A stretch of 64,000 nt of DNA from Onchocerca volvulus. Lineage: Eukaryota > Nematoda > Chromadorea > Rhabditida > Onchocercidae. The translations under genes and the position numbers were made by a program. Shown in pieces: positions 1 to 11,005 of the stretch; the stretch's first letter is position 1; every line of letters starts with the position of its first letter. A model generated the notes under the pieces. The model searched no databases and was not told the origin of the DNA. It was given only the letters and a program-made list of their open reading frames with translations. Location of the stretch: assembly GCA_000499405.2 (NCBI GenBank), contig HG738138.1, forward strand, positions 13,765,208-13,829,207, given 5' to 3'.

Positions 1-36
1 ATAGAGCACTGAAGCTGTTAATGATTGAATATTCAA

Positions 37-77
37 TATTGTTAATTATTAATATCTAATATTAATCATTAACAATA
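37..77. repeat. Near-perfect AT-rich palindrome
   Basis: A 19-base arm at 37-55 is matched by its reverse complement at 59-77 with one mismatch and a three-base loop. It could form a hairpin. It lies about 320 bp upstream of the receptor exons. No function is assigned. Confidence 0.6.
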
Positions 78-395
78 CCAAATGTTGTTTGAATTATTTC
101 TGCATGTTATGAAGTTTTCTTCATCTTGACGCTGTTTTATTGACTAGAATGAATTTCATTTCTTTTTTTTTTTTTTTTTTTTTTTTTAAAGTTGAAAGTG
201 TTTGCAAAATTCGCTTCAAATATCGAACAAAATTAGAAATTAACTATTTAACTTTAAGCATGGAATTTGTTAAATTTGTTTATTTTTCAAATTTTCTTTT
301 ATTTATTAATACACTGCATTATAATTACTTAATATTTCATTTTTTTTTTTGCTTTATTAATTGAATTTCATTAAATTCTCAAGAAATACTGCTAG

Positions 396-2313
396 ATGGA
401 ACTAATATTCGCCCTATTCGATATAATTCTTCCTATTTCTCTCATACTACTTACACTTCCAAAAGTTCGCAAAGTAAGCATAAAATGGTATATTATCAAT
501 TTATTAGCTGCATATTGTACTAGTAGTTTTATTCGCAATTTATTTAATGTAATAAGAACGTTGGTCGAATCCAATAAAAGATGTAAGTTACTTGCATGCT
601 TTTTCAAACTTATTTTATTGAAATTATACGCCTTTATGCAAATTATATGTATTTTAATGGTTGAAATGTATCCAATCAAAAATAGTTGAATAAAATTTTA
701 AATATTATTTGAGTTAAGGCAATTTAAATTGACAAGCATAAATGTGGCATTGTAGTATGCTTGGCAGTACCTTTTCAATACATTAAGCAAACTTCAGTGT
801 GCAAAACTGTTGGCTTTAAATTATTCACTAACAAATGATTAAAAATTTGAGTAAAAATAATATTTATAAAATCATTTTCGAAATCACATGAGCATTAATC
901 AATTGATAATAAAAGTATGAGTAAATTAGTACCAAATACATTCTTTGAAACTGAATACTTTCATTTAAAAACCTAATAGAATTCGAATTAGGGAATTAAA
1001 TTCCGAAAATTGAAAATTGAATAATTCAAAAAAAAAAGAGTTTTTTTTCAGCACTTTTTGGATTACATTCTATGCCAAAGCAACGTCATTTGCACTGATA
1101 CTTTTGATACTATTCTTCTGTATTTTTGAAATATATACTATTTATGCATTTAAAACAAATTTCCTGAAAGTTTTGTACGCAAGGTTAAGTATTATTGAAT
1201 TTCGTTTTCTGTCTTTCAATATTTTTAGAATAATTCCAGTCTTCGACTAATAAGATAGAACTAATTAATAAATGTAATTGTTTCTCTTTTCCTAATTCCG
1301 ATAAATTTCAAAAAATTACGAGCATTTATTTTTAAATTTAACTATCTATATCAATTGATGGATGTAATTTCTGCCGTTTTTTTTCTGATCTCAAATGAAT
1401 TCCAGGAAATTACGAGTGCTTTTTTTTTTTCATTCTTAGTCTATTAAAATTATTGGTAGATGTAATTCTTTGTTTTTCTGTTTGTTTTTTTTTTTTTTAA
1501 TTTTGAATAAATTTCAGCAAATTTCAAGTACTTTTTTTTTATTCATTTATGTGCGCAAATATCGTCCATATCAGTCACAGTTTTACAATTTACTGGCATT
1601 GAAACAATTACTTCATTTGGTTTGATAATTTATTACGCAATGATTATTTTTTATGTCTTAGTTCGATTGTAATAATAAATATTGTAAGTTATTTTTTAGT
1701 TTTATAAAATCATTTAAATAATGATTTCGGACACTTTTTTTTAAGTTACTTTTTGCAATTTTCATTTTCAAATTTTTTCTCGAACTAATTTTGAAAAAAG
1801 AAACCAATTTCATTCAATTGTGTAAGAACTTAATTCATCTTATTTCTAATATTAAAAATTTTAGGATGAAAATTTTCGAAAATTTTTCAACAAGTTTAGA
1901 CTTGTCAACTAACATATTTCAATTGTTCCAATTGTTATAGATATATCAAACAAGCATGGGATTATTCATTTCATTTTTTAATTACAGGCAATTTATACCA
2001 TATATGAACATAAATCATTCGAACAAAATCATCTGATGAAAAAATCTCTCATGCCGCTCATCTTTTATTTCTTACCGATTTCACTTTTCGATATATCAAT
2101 CGGAGGTCTTTTCTAATTTTTCTATATTGAACAAAAGACAATATATGAAATCTACCAATAATTAGGAATAAATTAACAGTTTTACTATCTATGAAAACAT
2201 ATAAATAATTTAATCAGCTGATATATACCTCATAAAATAAACAAAATGTCTTATTTGTTTAAATTTAATCACAAATTTGACAAAAAATATAAATTTCAGC
2301 AGATTTGCATTTA

Positions 2314-2357
<44 letters not shown>

Positions 2358-2820
2358 CTTACAAATTTTTTGTTTCAAAATTTTTTTTGGCTAATTTTGA
2401 ATAAAATACAAAATTAGTGAGAGGTAATTTTGAAAAGAAAAATGGTTTGAAGTTTTTGACAAATCATATATTGCAGTTGCTGCTACTGTATTTATTACTG
2501 ATATTTATTTTAATATCAATCCGGATACATTACGAATAATGCTAAAAATGAATAGCATCGTCTTAATGATATGATTGAATCATTGTTTTTTCTTTTTCTT
2601 TTTTTTTTTTAATTTCAAGATTAATTTAAAGTTGTATAAATTTAATTTCTTCAGATAATTTCACTCATTTTGTCTGTTACAGTTACGTACAACAGCAACG
2701 ATATTATACACAGTTTTCGTTTTACCACCATTTCGTGAAGCCATCTTTGACTTACTTTGTATCAAACGTCATCAACTTATTATCGTAACGCATTTCAGCA
2801 ATAATTGTTTCAATTCTTGA
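396..2820 (+). CDS. Seven-transmembrane receptor (nematode chemoreceptor/peptide GPCR-like), 5' part missing
   Basis: Proposed exons are 396-582, 756-798, 1052-1188, 1581-1654, 1988-2105, 2477-2559 and 2683-2820. All phases join in frame and give about 259 residues from the ATG at 396. Helices follow in order: helix 2 (LIFALFDIILPISLILL), helix 3 with a cysteine (LLAAYC), then a DRY-region/second-loop stretch reading LCLAVPFQYIKQTSV. Helix 4 (FALILLILFFCIF), helix 5 (FGLIIYYAMIIFY), a basic third loop, helix 6 (KKSLMPLIFYFLP) and helix 7 ending TILYTVFVLPPFREAIFDLL come after. No helix 1 is seen. A TAG precedes ATG 396 in frame, and the bases before it (ctgctag) could be a splice acceptor, so 396 may be an internal exon with the start beyond the window. 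The 43 bp second exon is the least certain. Receptor family (srw, srx or peptide receptor type) is not assigned. Ligand unknown. Confidence 0.65.
1264..1545. repeat. Three diverged tandem copies of about 95 bp inside a receptor intron
   Basis: Three units start near 1264, 1356 and 1455. Each has a gatgtaatt-like start, a T-rich stretch and an end resembling aaattacgagtgctttt. They lie in the intron between 1188 and 1581. Confidence 0.55.
2316..2357. repeat. Uninterrupted poly-T run of 42 bases
   Basis: A homopolymer in the receptor intron between 2105 and 2477. Its length is liable to sequencing error. Confidence 0.95.
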
Positions 2821-5800
2821 CTTATGATAATGATATTTGCACTAATTTTCCTACTTATGGAATTAAATTAAATTACTCTCTCATCAAAATGAATTTATCA
2901 GTTTTCCTGGTTATCAATGTTCTTGCAACGATTTTTCCTATATTAATTCTTTTCATACTCTTAAAACTTTTCTTGTACTGATTTCGTTTTCTGAATTCCT
3001 TTAATATACTTTCATTCGAAATATTCACTTTAAATATCTCATAACCTATCTATTCACCATGATATTGTACTCCAAAAACTTATCTAATCATAAGATATTG
3101 TATTCAAGACATGTAGTTTCTGAAAATCTTAAATATGCCATGCAAAAAAGATAATAACTTTAGAAATATGATCAAAAAATAAAAATAGATACTAAAAATG
3201 GCAGAAAAAAAACAGGAAATTAAAAGTATAATTGATAAAATATTATTAATTATCATTATTCATTGAACGTCAATTTTTTGTTTTTTTTAGATTTAAACAA
3301 CAATATCGCTAAGTACAGTGCATTTGTGGGGAAATCTAGACAATGATATCATTGGCATTTTGACAGGTTTTTAGTTTCATTAATAATTAAATTTTTTGCA
3401 AAGACTAATCATAATAATAGAGATAAAAGCAGCAAAAGCAAGAAAAAAAAGCAGCAACAACAAGAAAAATCAAAGAAACAAACAATAGTAGAATTCTCGT
3501 ACTTTTTTCCATTTTTTTTTTTTCAAATGCATGGTTTTTTCTGAAGAAATCCAAAATTTTTGTGACACTTTTTTTGACGTTTTTTAGAAATATTTTGCAG
3601 TGTATAGTTAAATTTAGTGATGATAAACAGAAAAGATAAAAATGGCTAAACATTTGACCGAATTTCACAACTAAGCTGCATTTCTTCATTCACAGATAAC
3701 ACTTGATAATAAAAAAGTGGGACGCTTCTCCTTCTTTTTTTTTTTTTTTTGATTTACAACAATGGTGAAATTTGGCTTCACTTTTTTATTTTCTTTTTTT
3801 TTTTTAATCGAAAGTTTTTATGTCTTTTCATGCGTAAAAACTATTTCTAAAATAATTTTTCACAACATTTCCATGTAAATATCCGAAATTGGAATAATTA
3901 TCAAAATTCGACTATCATTTTGAAATAATGATCTTTAATGCTGTGAAGAAGAAATTATTTGGTATCAATTTTGCACCTTTTTTTAATCTGATTTAGTTTT
4001 CAGTTTGCTTTTCCTTCCTATAATTTTTAACCTTCCTATAATTTTGATAATGAAATATGAATAATTGAATGAATGTACGAATAAACAAATAAAGAAAAGT
4101 GTTAATGATTTTGAAATAATTTCCACCTCTACTCAAAGCAACACATGAAAATATATCGTATAAATAGATGAATAGAACTATTTAATGAATTTAAATCATC
4201 AAGTAGGCAAATAAGTAAAAATTTTGATGTTAAATTCTGAAATAATTTTCCCCTCTCATCAAATAATTCCTGAAATTTGTAGTGTTTGATTTTTTGCAAT
4301 GATTAAAACAATAATGAATGGAATTATTATTCCTCATTTTGCTTCAATCACATGTATTAACAAAACTTTGAAATAGAAAATTGATATATGATCATATCAT
4401 CCATCCCATCAAAAGAATAAATGATGGTTTTGGGGCACTTGATGAGGGAAATTTTGTGCTTGAGATTGCTATTATCTTTGTGAAATCATTTTTTGTTAAT
4501 TTTAAATAATATTACTTAATAAAGCGTTTGTAATTAAATTTAGGAAAAACTTTTATTTGGTAATAATTTTTGAATACATGAAGATGAAAAAAGTTTAAAT
4601 CAAACAATAATAATTATATTAGATTAATAATACATTAATTTTATTAAGTGTTAAAATAATTATGGTTTTGTTCAATAATAATTATATTAAATTTAGAAAT
4701 AATTACGGTTTCCATTTTTGTTTGGATAGTGTCATAATTTGTTATTTAACAATTGATTATAATTTCAAATAAATTTAGTAACATTGTATACTATTTAATT
4801 GAATACTTCTCAATCTTTTTTCTTGTCTTTTTGCTAATGAATGATTACTTACTGCTTCGTTGTATTTCAACAACTTTTCTTATTTTGAATTTAGAATGGT
4901 TCATTAGACAGAATATCAATAATGCATTTAGCCCGAGAACTTTTTGATAATTCATAGATGAAAAATTTAGTGCAGATACAATGTGAGTTTTGGATATGAA
5001 AAATATATAATCGATTATCGAAAATTTGTTAATGATTAAAATTGCTCTCAAGCAGTTATCAAATCTAATTCTTTGTATAAATATATGAGAAATTATCGAA
5101 AAATTTAAATTTAACATTAGCCATTCAATTCAATTGTTTTTCGACATTTTTGAAACAAATTAAAAGGATGAAAATATTTTCGAAAAATGAACACTAAAAG
5201 TTGATAGGGAATGAGACATTTATAAAGTATTATTGTCTTTTATTCTAAAAAACAATAACAATTATGAATGATCATTCCTTGATAAATTGTTGTATGCGAC
5301 AATAATGTGACAGTCGATGACATTTATCTTAAAAAGAACTGTCAAAGCGACTCTTTGTGTCAGACCTGCTTTAAAAATGTTGTGATAACTGTATGATAAT
5401 CTTTGTTTCGACAATTTTTTTGAATCCAAGTTTAATAAGAAGAAATAAGCGTCACAAATCGATGAAATGAACAACAAATTGCAATGTCTGCTTTAGTCAG
5501 CATTGGTTACTGAAAGTATTTAATTCTTTTGGACAAATTTGTCAGTGAAATTTGGCCTCATTCGCACTATTTACTTAATTACTCGTTAAAAATTCCAATA
5601 ATTTCAACTAGTTTACATGTTGAATATTAAATGCTCAAAAATTGAACAAATTGGTCTATGGAATTTCGTCTCTTTTTTAATATTTGCTTAACTATTCCTT
5701 CAAACATTAAGATATTTTTTCTGCATTTTTTGCAAGAATCAGAAGGTTGAACTTATTAAATCTTAAAACATTAAGGTTTTCTTTATATTTATTATTACAC

Positions 5801-7290
5801 AAATAAATAAACTTATTTTGAATTAGCAAAAATTTATTGCAAAATTTTTTTTATTGATAGCATTTACTTTAATAAAAGATGTTTGTTTAAACCTAATTAT
5901 AATTACGGCAAAACTAAAATTTAAAACTGTTTGAGATGAATTTTATTAAATAAAAAATATACATTCTTACAATTTTCTGACCGTTTAAAACTATTTAGTG
6001 TATCATTTGTTTAGGAACTAAATATATTCGTAAAATTTTATATCCTCTAAAATATAATCTATCATTTTTTTTCTCTGATTTGCTTTGCATTTACGATATT
6101 TTTTGTCGAATTTTATTTCGTTTCATTTCTTTTCCTTCGGTAGATGACAAGAATATTTAATAACTGAATTCACTCATTTCAAATTCAATAGAAGCCAATG
6201 CTTCGTTAAAAAAAAAACGATGTGCTTCCTTTTCGTTATTACTTAAATCTCCTCGAAAAAAAAAATGAAATTGGGAAAAACAAAAACAAATGATTATTTA
6301 TTTTTTGAATATGAAATTCAAATAATCAAAAAGAAAATGAAAAGCAAATTTAGAGTTTTTTGAAGAGGGCAATTCAAAGATTATTTCTTGGAGAACTCAC
6401 CCAGTCGTATTTATAAAATACAGCATTTAAAAAAATTAATAACCTTCAGAAACTACTTCTTTTTCTATAAATTTCAGCAAAATTTATCGCTTTCATACAA
6501 TTTTGCTCTCAGTGGAGAACAAAAAAAAAGCAAACAAACAATGAGTCATTTTAACATGAACAAATTTTTCAGTATCGTAATCAATATAATAAAAAAAAAA
6601 AAATATCATCATTCCGTATATTAGAATCAGGATGAGGTTGAATTGTTAAATTTTGAATTGAGACTAATTTTTGCCAGAAAAAAAATTTAACAACAAAGTG
6701 GAAATTTCTGGCTACATTTGATTTCGTGCTCAAACATCTATGGAAGGAAATTGTCAAAAAATTGATTTCTTGAAATTTCGGCTTTTTTTTTTCAGAAAAG
6801 AGATTAAGCAACTGTAATGGTATTTTTAAACTGACAAAATAATATTTGCATATTTTTCTCTTTTATTCCTGCACATATTATCCATGTAACATTTCGTTCC
6901 TCATTTTTCTTCCACTCAGAGTTCAAAATATTCTTGCGAATTTCGAACTGATACGAATAAAACATAATACTTTTGCTATCAGTAGAAAATTTCCATATCA
7001 ATACTTTTTACAAAAAGGCACTAAAATTATTGTACATAATCCTTATCTGTTATAACTTATGCAGTAATATAAAGAGGAAAGGAAGAAAAAACACGTTTCA
7101 CGCTGCATGTATTGCACGCATTCTGTATAAGAATGTAAAATGAAATTTCATTGAAGCATAACAGAAATGTATGATCGATGAAACTGATCAGAAATAAATC
7201 AACAAATTTTCGTTTTTCTTTATATCCCATGTGGAAATTACATTTGGTGGAATTTATCCGTGTCAGTTGTTTCAGTACTCCTTGATGATT
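2821..7290. other. Gene-free AT-rich stretch
   Basis: I find no exon chain with matching splice sites on either strand. The longest ORFs, such as a 94-codon one on the minus strand at 3405-3689, are low-complexity F/K/L-rich readings. Homopolymer T and A runs are frequent. Confidence 0.5.
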
Positions 7291-7310
7291 TCACGCAAAT
7301 GACTCACTGA

Positions 7311-7441
7311 GTGAATGTGCGTGTATGTGTGTTATGTGCATGTATGTATATGTGCGTTTATATATGTGTATGTGTGTGTTGTGTATGTATGTATGTGTGT
7401 GTGTCTGTGGGTGTGTGCATGCGTGTGTGTGTGTGTGTGTG
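7311..7441. repeat. Imperfect (TG)n microsatellite
   Basis: An alternating purine-pyrimidine tract of TG with TATG, TGCG and GTTG interruptions. It creates artefactual open frames on both strands (Cys/Val-rich and Thr/His-rich). Such DNA can adopt left-handed helix form; no role is inferred. Confidence 0.9.
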
Positions 7442-8293
7442 AACATATTTTCCGAAAGTATATTGCGAGAACTTATGTGTTTGCTCAAAGCTATGCTTTT
7501 TCATAAAATGCTCGACAAATGTTTGAAATCTAAACAAGCATTTTGTTTTTTGACCGAAGAAATGAGTGATGATTGGCAAGAATATATTTATTTTCGATCT
7601 ATTCGCATATTTTTAGTTTAGTGAATACTTTTTTCTTATTTTAAACCTGTCGTCTCTTTTTTTTTTTCATTTTTCAAATATTTGTTTTGAAGATCAAGAT
7701 ACAGATCTTGAAATTATCAGTTTCAGTTCTATTTGCTTTTTTATTTTTCTTCCCAATACAAATAAATGTTGGAAATTTTTCCCGAAAAAAATTGAATCAT
7801 AGATGCAGGAAGTTTGCAATTATATTATAGTCAAAATGATTAGAATTATTGTGCCAAGATATGCTCGTAATCTTGATTACATCAAGATATATTAATAATC
7901 TTAATTGAAACAAGACAATCATATACTCTTTATTCTAACAAGCTTTGCCTATATTTCTCGTAAAATAGTCATTCAAATTTATCTTATTTATAATAATAGT
8001 TGCAATTAATAGAAATTGAAAATACTGAAACAATCTATTCTATTCTATTCCTATTTCTGTTTCTGTTTCAAATAAAAATTATTCGATCCTTACAAATTAT
8101 CCTTCTTTAAAATCACTATACACCTATCACTTTAAAGAATTTCAAAGTGAACAAAGAAATGACAAATCCTTTTGCTATCATTCATCTTTTTATTTCGGCT
8201 TATGTCTGTTTAAATGGTCGAATAACATTTTTGCTTATAACTGTCTTTTTCCTGTCGCCATCTTGCTTAAGCTTTTTCCAATTTTTTGATTTA

Positions 8294-8318
8294 TTCTCTC
8301 TCTCTCTCTCTCTCTCTA
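8294..8318. repeat. (CT)n microsatellite
   Basis: About twelve CT units followed by a TATA-rich tract to 8340. Confidence 0.9.
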
Positions 8319-8408
8319 TATATGTATAATTTATATATATATGCCTATTAGTGATTTTAATTATTTCAAATTTATTCATTTATCATTATGAATTCATCTG
8401 GATGAATA

Positions 8409-8643
8409 CTGATAATATATCAATGTGTTATCAGCAAGTTTATTTGTAATAATTATTTGACCAAAATTTTAGATAGCTAATTTTATCCAGTTTGTTTCTT
8501 GACTGAAACTATTTTTGATTGATTAATTGCTAATCAGTAATACAAATGGATTAAAATGAGTGCCGATAGCATATCAACCCATTATCAGTAAACTTATTTA
8601 TAGTGGTTGCCTGATCAAAATTTTAAATAGCTAATTCTATCCA
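8409..8643. repeat. Two direct repeat copies of about 82 bp
   Basis: Copy one (8409-8490) and copy two (8562-8643) both run from a gat..atatcaa start through a ttatcag core to aaaatttt.agatagctaattttatcca. The offset is 153 bp, with moderate divergence. Confidence 0.6.
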
Positions 8644-9505
8644 ACAAATTTTGTCTAATATTTAAAATTTGGTAGATTTTTTATTTTCTAATCGTAAATT
8701 TTTTGACTGATTAATTATCAATTACAATCGCAAAATTTTTATTCTCTAATTTGCATTTTAAAACGTAGAATTTACTGTTGATGAAAAATTTGAATTTTCG
8801 TCAAATTCTTTTGCTTTTTTCTTTTTTGTTTGAATGATTATTTTATATATTTATAAAAATTTTATGCAAAGGAAGAAAAGTTAGTAGAGAATTATAATGC
8901 TTCCATTTTTTTTCCTGTTTCAAAATTGATTTGGAATGAAAGGATAAAATACTCTTGCGAAAATAATCAAACAGATTTGTTTTAAACAAAAGAAAAGTCT
9001 CTAACTTTTTATTCAATCTTAAATTTTAATTTAAAAGCTTTTGGAAATTTTCAAAAAATTTTAAAAGAATAGAATTGTGTATGAACTGAGGAGAAGAGAA
9101 GCAGAAAATTGAAGGCCATCATAGCTGAGAGCCAAAAACGAATCATTCATGCGTAAACGCATTTTGCCTTTTGTTATTGCTATATTATCGTTGCTAAGAG
9201 GAATTTTTGTTCAGAAGTTATGAAAACTCAGTCATAGTCGTATAATATAATATCGATTTAATAAATTCTCAAATTGGAATATTAAGTTTGATTTACTAGT
9301 TTAAGCTTAATTTTGAATTTTATAGAAAAGAGTGGTGAAAAACTTGAAATTTTTCTTTCTTTAATATTTCGAGTAGTTATTATTTAATTTGATAAATTAT
9401 ATAATACTGTTTATCTATCCATCTACGTATGTATATCTGTAATAAAGTGGTTCAAAAATATATGTAAACTGGAATTAATGAGATTATGTAATTTTTGTAC
9501 TAGTA

Positions 9506-9761
9506 ATGTTAATTAAAAATCATTTACTATAATCAATTCCTGAATTGCTAGAAATTTCATGTTTATTTAATTTAACTTGATTTCATGATTATTTAACTTG
9601 AAGCAGTTATATTTGGTGAAGCGAATGATTAGAGGAATTGTGGGACGAAAAATCTTCAACCTATTCTCAAACTTTCAATAATATAACTGCTTCAAATTAA
9701 ACAAGCATAAAATTTCTGACAATTCACAAATTGATTCCAGTAGATGATTATTAATTAATAT
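9506..9761. mobile_element. MITE-like element with long terminal inverted repeats
   Basis: The left arm begins at about 9506 and runs to about 9612. Its reverse complement occupies about 9677-9761. Roughly 70 bp of each arm matches well, from the taatgttaattaa-type outer end to the gaagcagttatat-type inner end. The left arm has an extra insert of about 27 bp that looks like a local duplication of its own sequence. The 65 bp between the arms has no ORF. A flanking target-site duplication is not clear. The size and shape fit a non-autonomous DNA transposon, but a simple hairpin cannot be excluded. Confidence 0.6.
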
Positions 9762-9796
9762 TATTTAATGCAAAAATTCATATATTAATTACGGAT

Positions 9797-10548
9797 TCAA
9801 TGAGTATGACGTAACGTTTGCTTGAATGAAACGCAGACATTGAATGCATGCCCCATGTAGACCATTTTTGGTAAGCAGAACTGGCGCTGTGGAATGAACC
9901 AAACGTTGAGTTAAAGTGCACGTAAATAATTAAACTAAATTATAAATTATATCAAAAAATTCAAAAGATTGTACGAAGTATGCAACAAATTCAATAATAC
10001 TGTATTATTTAAAATTTCAGTAAATATTTTTTAATGATTTATTAACATTTGAATTTGTAATTCTTAATGATTTGATAAATTTTTTAATTAAGACTTTTAC
10101 TTTTGCAAAATCTATAATTTTTCCGAACTTTTTCATCCTGACTGTTATGCGATGATAACATTTGGCTAAGACATTTGCGTCAAAATTATGTACGTCTAAA
10201 TTTTCATTTCTCACGTACATAAATATCTGAAACAAATTATCAAAAATATAGGAAAACAAGGAGAGGGAAAGGAGAAATAACATAAATATTTTGAGATGGA
10301 TAGCTGTAGAAAGGAACAAGAATGGGATAAATAGGATTAGATTTTGCTGTTAATGAAATTTCAGATAGGTTTTGGACGGAACGAAAATTGTTATCTTCCA
10401 CATTTTCTCCTTTCCTTTTTTTTTTTCATTTAAGTCTTTCAACTCTCAGTTTCTGTTTGAAATTTTTTTTTTTTTTAAATAATCTTTTCTCATCAGTGTT
10501 GCTTACACATATGTCCGTTACTTTTTGCAGTTCACTATGATTCGCCAT
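9797..10548 (-). CDS. Unrecognised 85-residue protein, three exons
   Basis: The minus-strand exons are 10507-10548 (14 codons from MANHSELQ), 10101-10226 (42 codons) and 9797-9886 (29 codons plus TGA). All introns are phase 0. Donors are GTAAGC and GTAAAA; acceptors are TTTGTTTCAG and ATTCCACAG, all strong. Exon three is visibly less AT-rich than its surroundings. The product is mixed and basic, with four cysteines and central text such as KKFGKIIDFAK; no membrane segment or signal peptide is evident. The family is not recognised. No polyadenylation signal was seen close downstream, where the inverted-repeat element at 9506-9761 lies. A first exon of 42 bp is short, so an upstream exon remains possible. 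Confidence 0.58.
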
Positions 10549-11005
10549 TCTTTTACTTTTGTTTTTTGCTTTTTTTTTTGAATTATTAATAAAGTTTAAA
10601 TTTTGGAATATTTTAAATAATCCTTCCTTTTATTATGTCGAAAATTTTCATTTGCAAGAGAAATTTTCAACAAGCATTCACTTTATAAACAAAAATTGGA
10701 TATTAAGTTAGTATTTAATGTATGATTTCAAAATAATTCAATTAATTTTTATAATAAATATCAATCAATCGTCATTATATTAGTTTGCTTGAATAGAAAA
10801 ATAAAATTTCATTTAATTTATGGTATGCAAATTCGACGGATAATAACTTTGCGAAATTACCCATAATTTCTGTTCGTTTTTTTTTTCAGCTATTGGATTT
10901 GCTCATCAATAGAAAAAAAAGAAAAAAAGAAGTAAAAAAAAAAGGGAATAATCACTATTCATATTTAACATTAATCAATTTTTTTTTCGAAATCCGAAAT
11001 GCTCC

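Noticed and set aside
3405..3689. 94-codon minus-strand ORF
   Set aside because: K/F/L-rich, made partly of CAG/CAA-type simple repeats and homopolymers, with no splice or upstream context.
4753..5477. Open frames on both strands around 4.75-5.5 kb
   Set aside because: Composition matches translated AT-rich noise, and no acceptor/donor pairs keep a frame.
7291..7621. Overlapping ORFs on both strands with His/Thr- or Cys/Val-rich text
   Set aside because: They are direct translations of the TG microsatellite.
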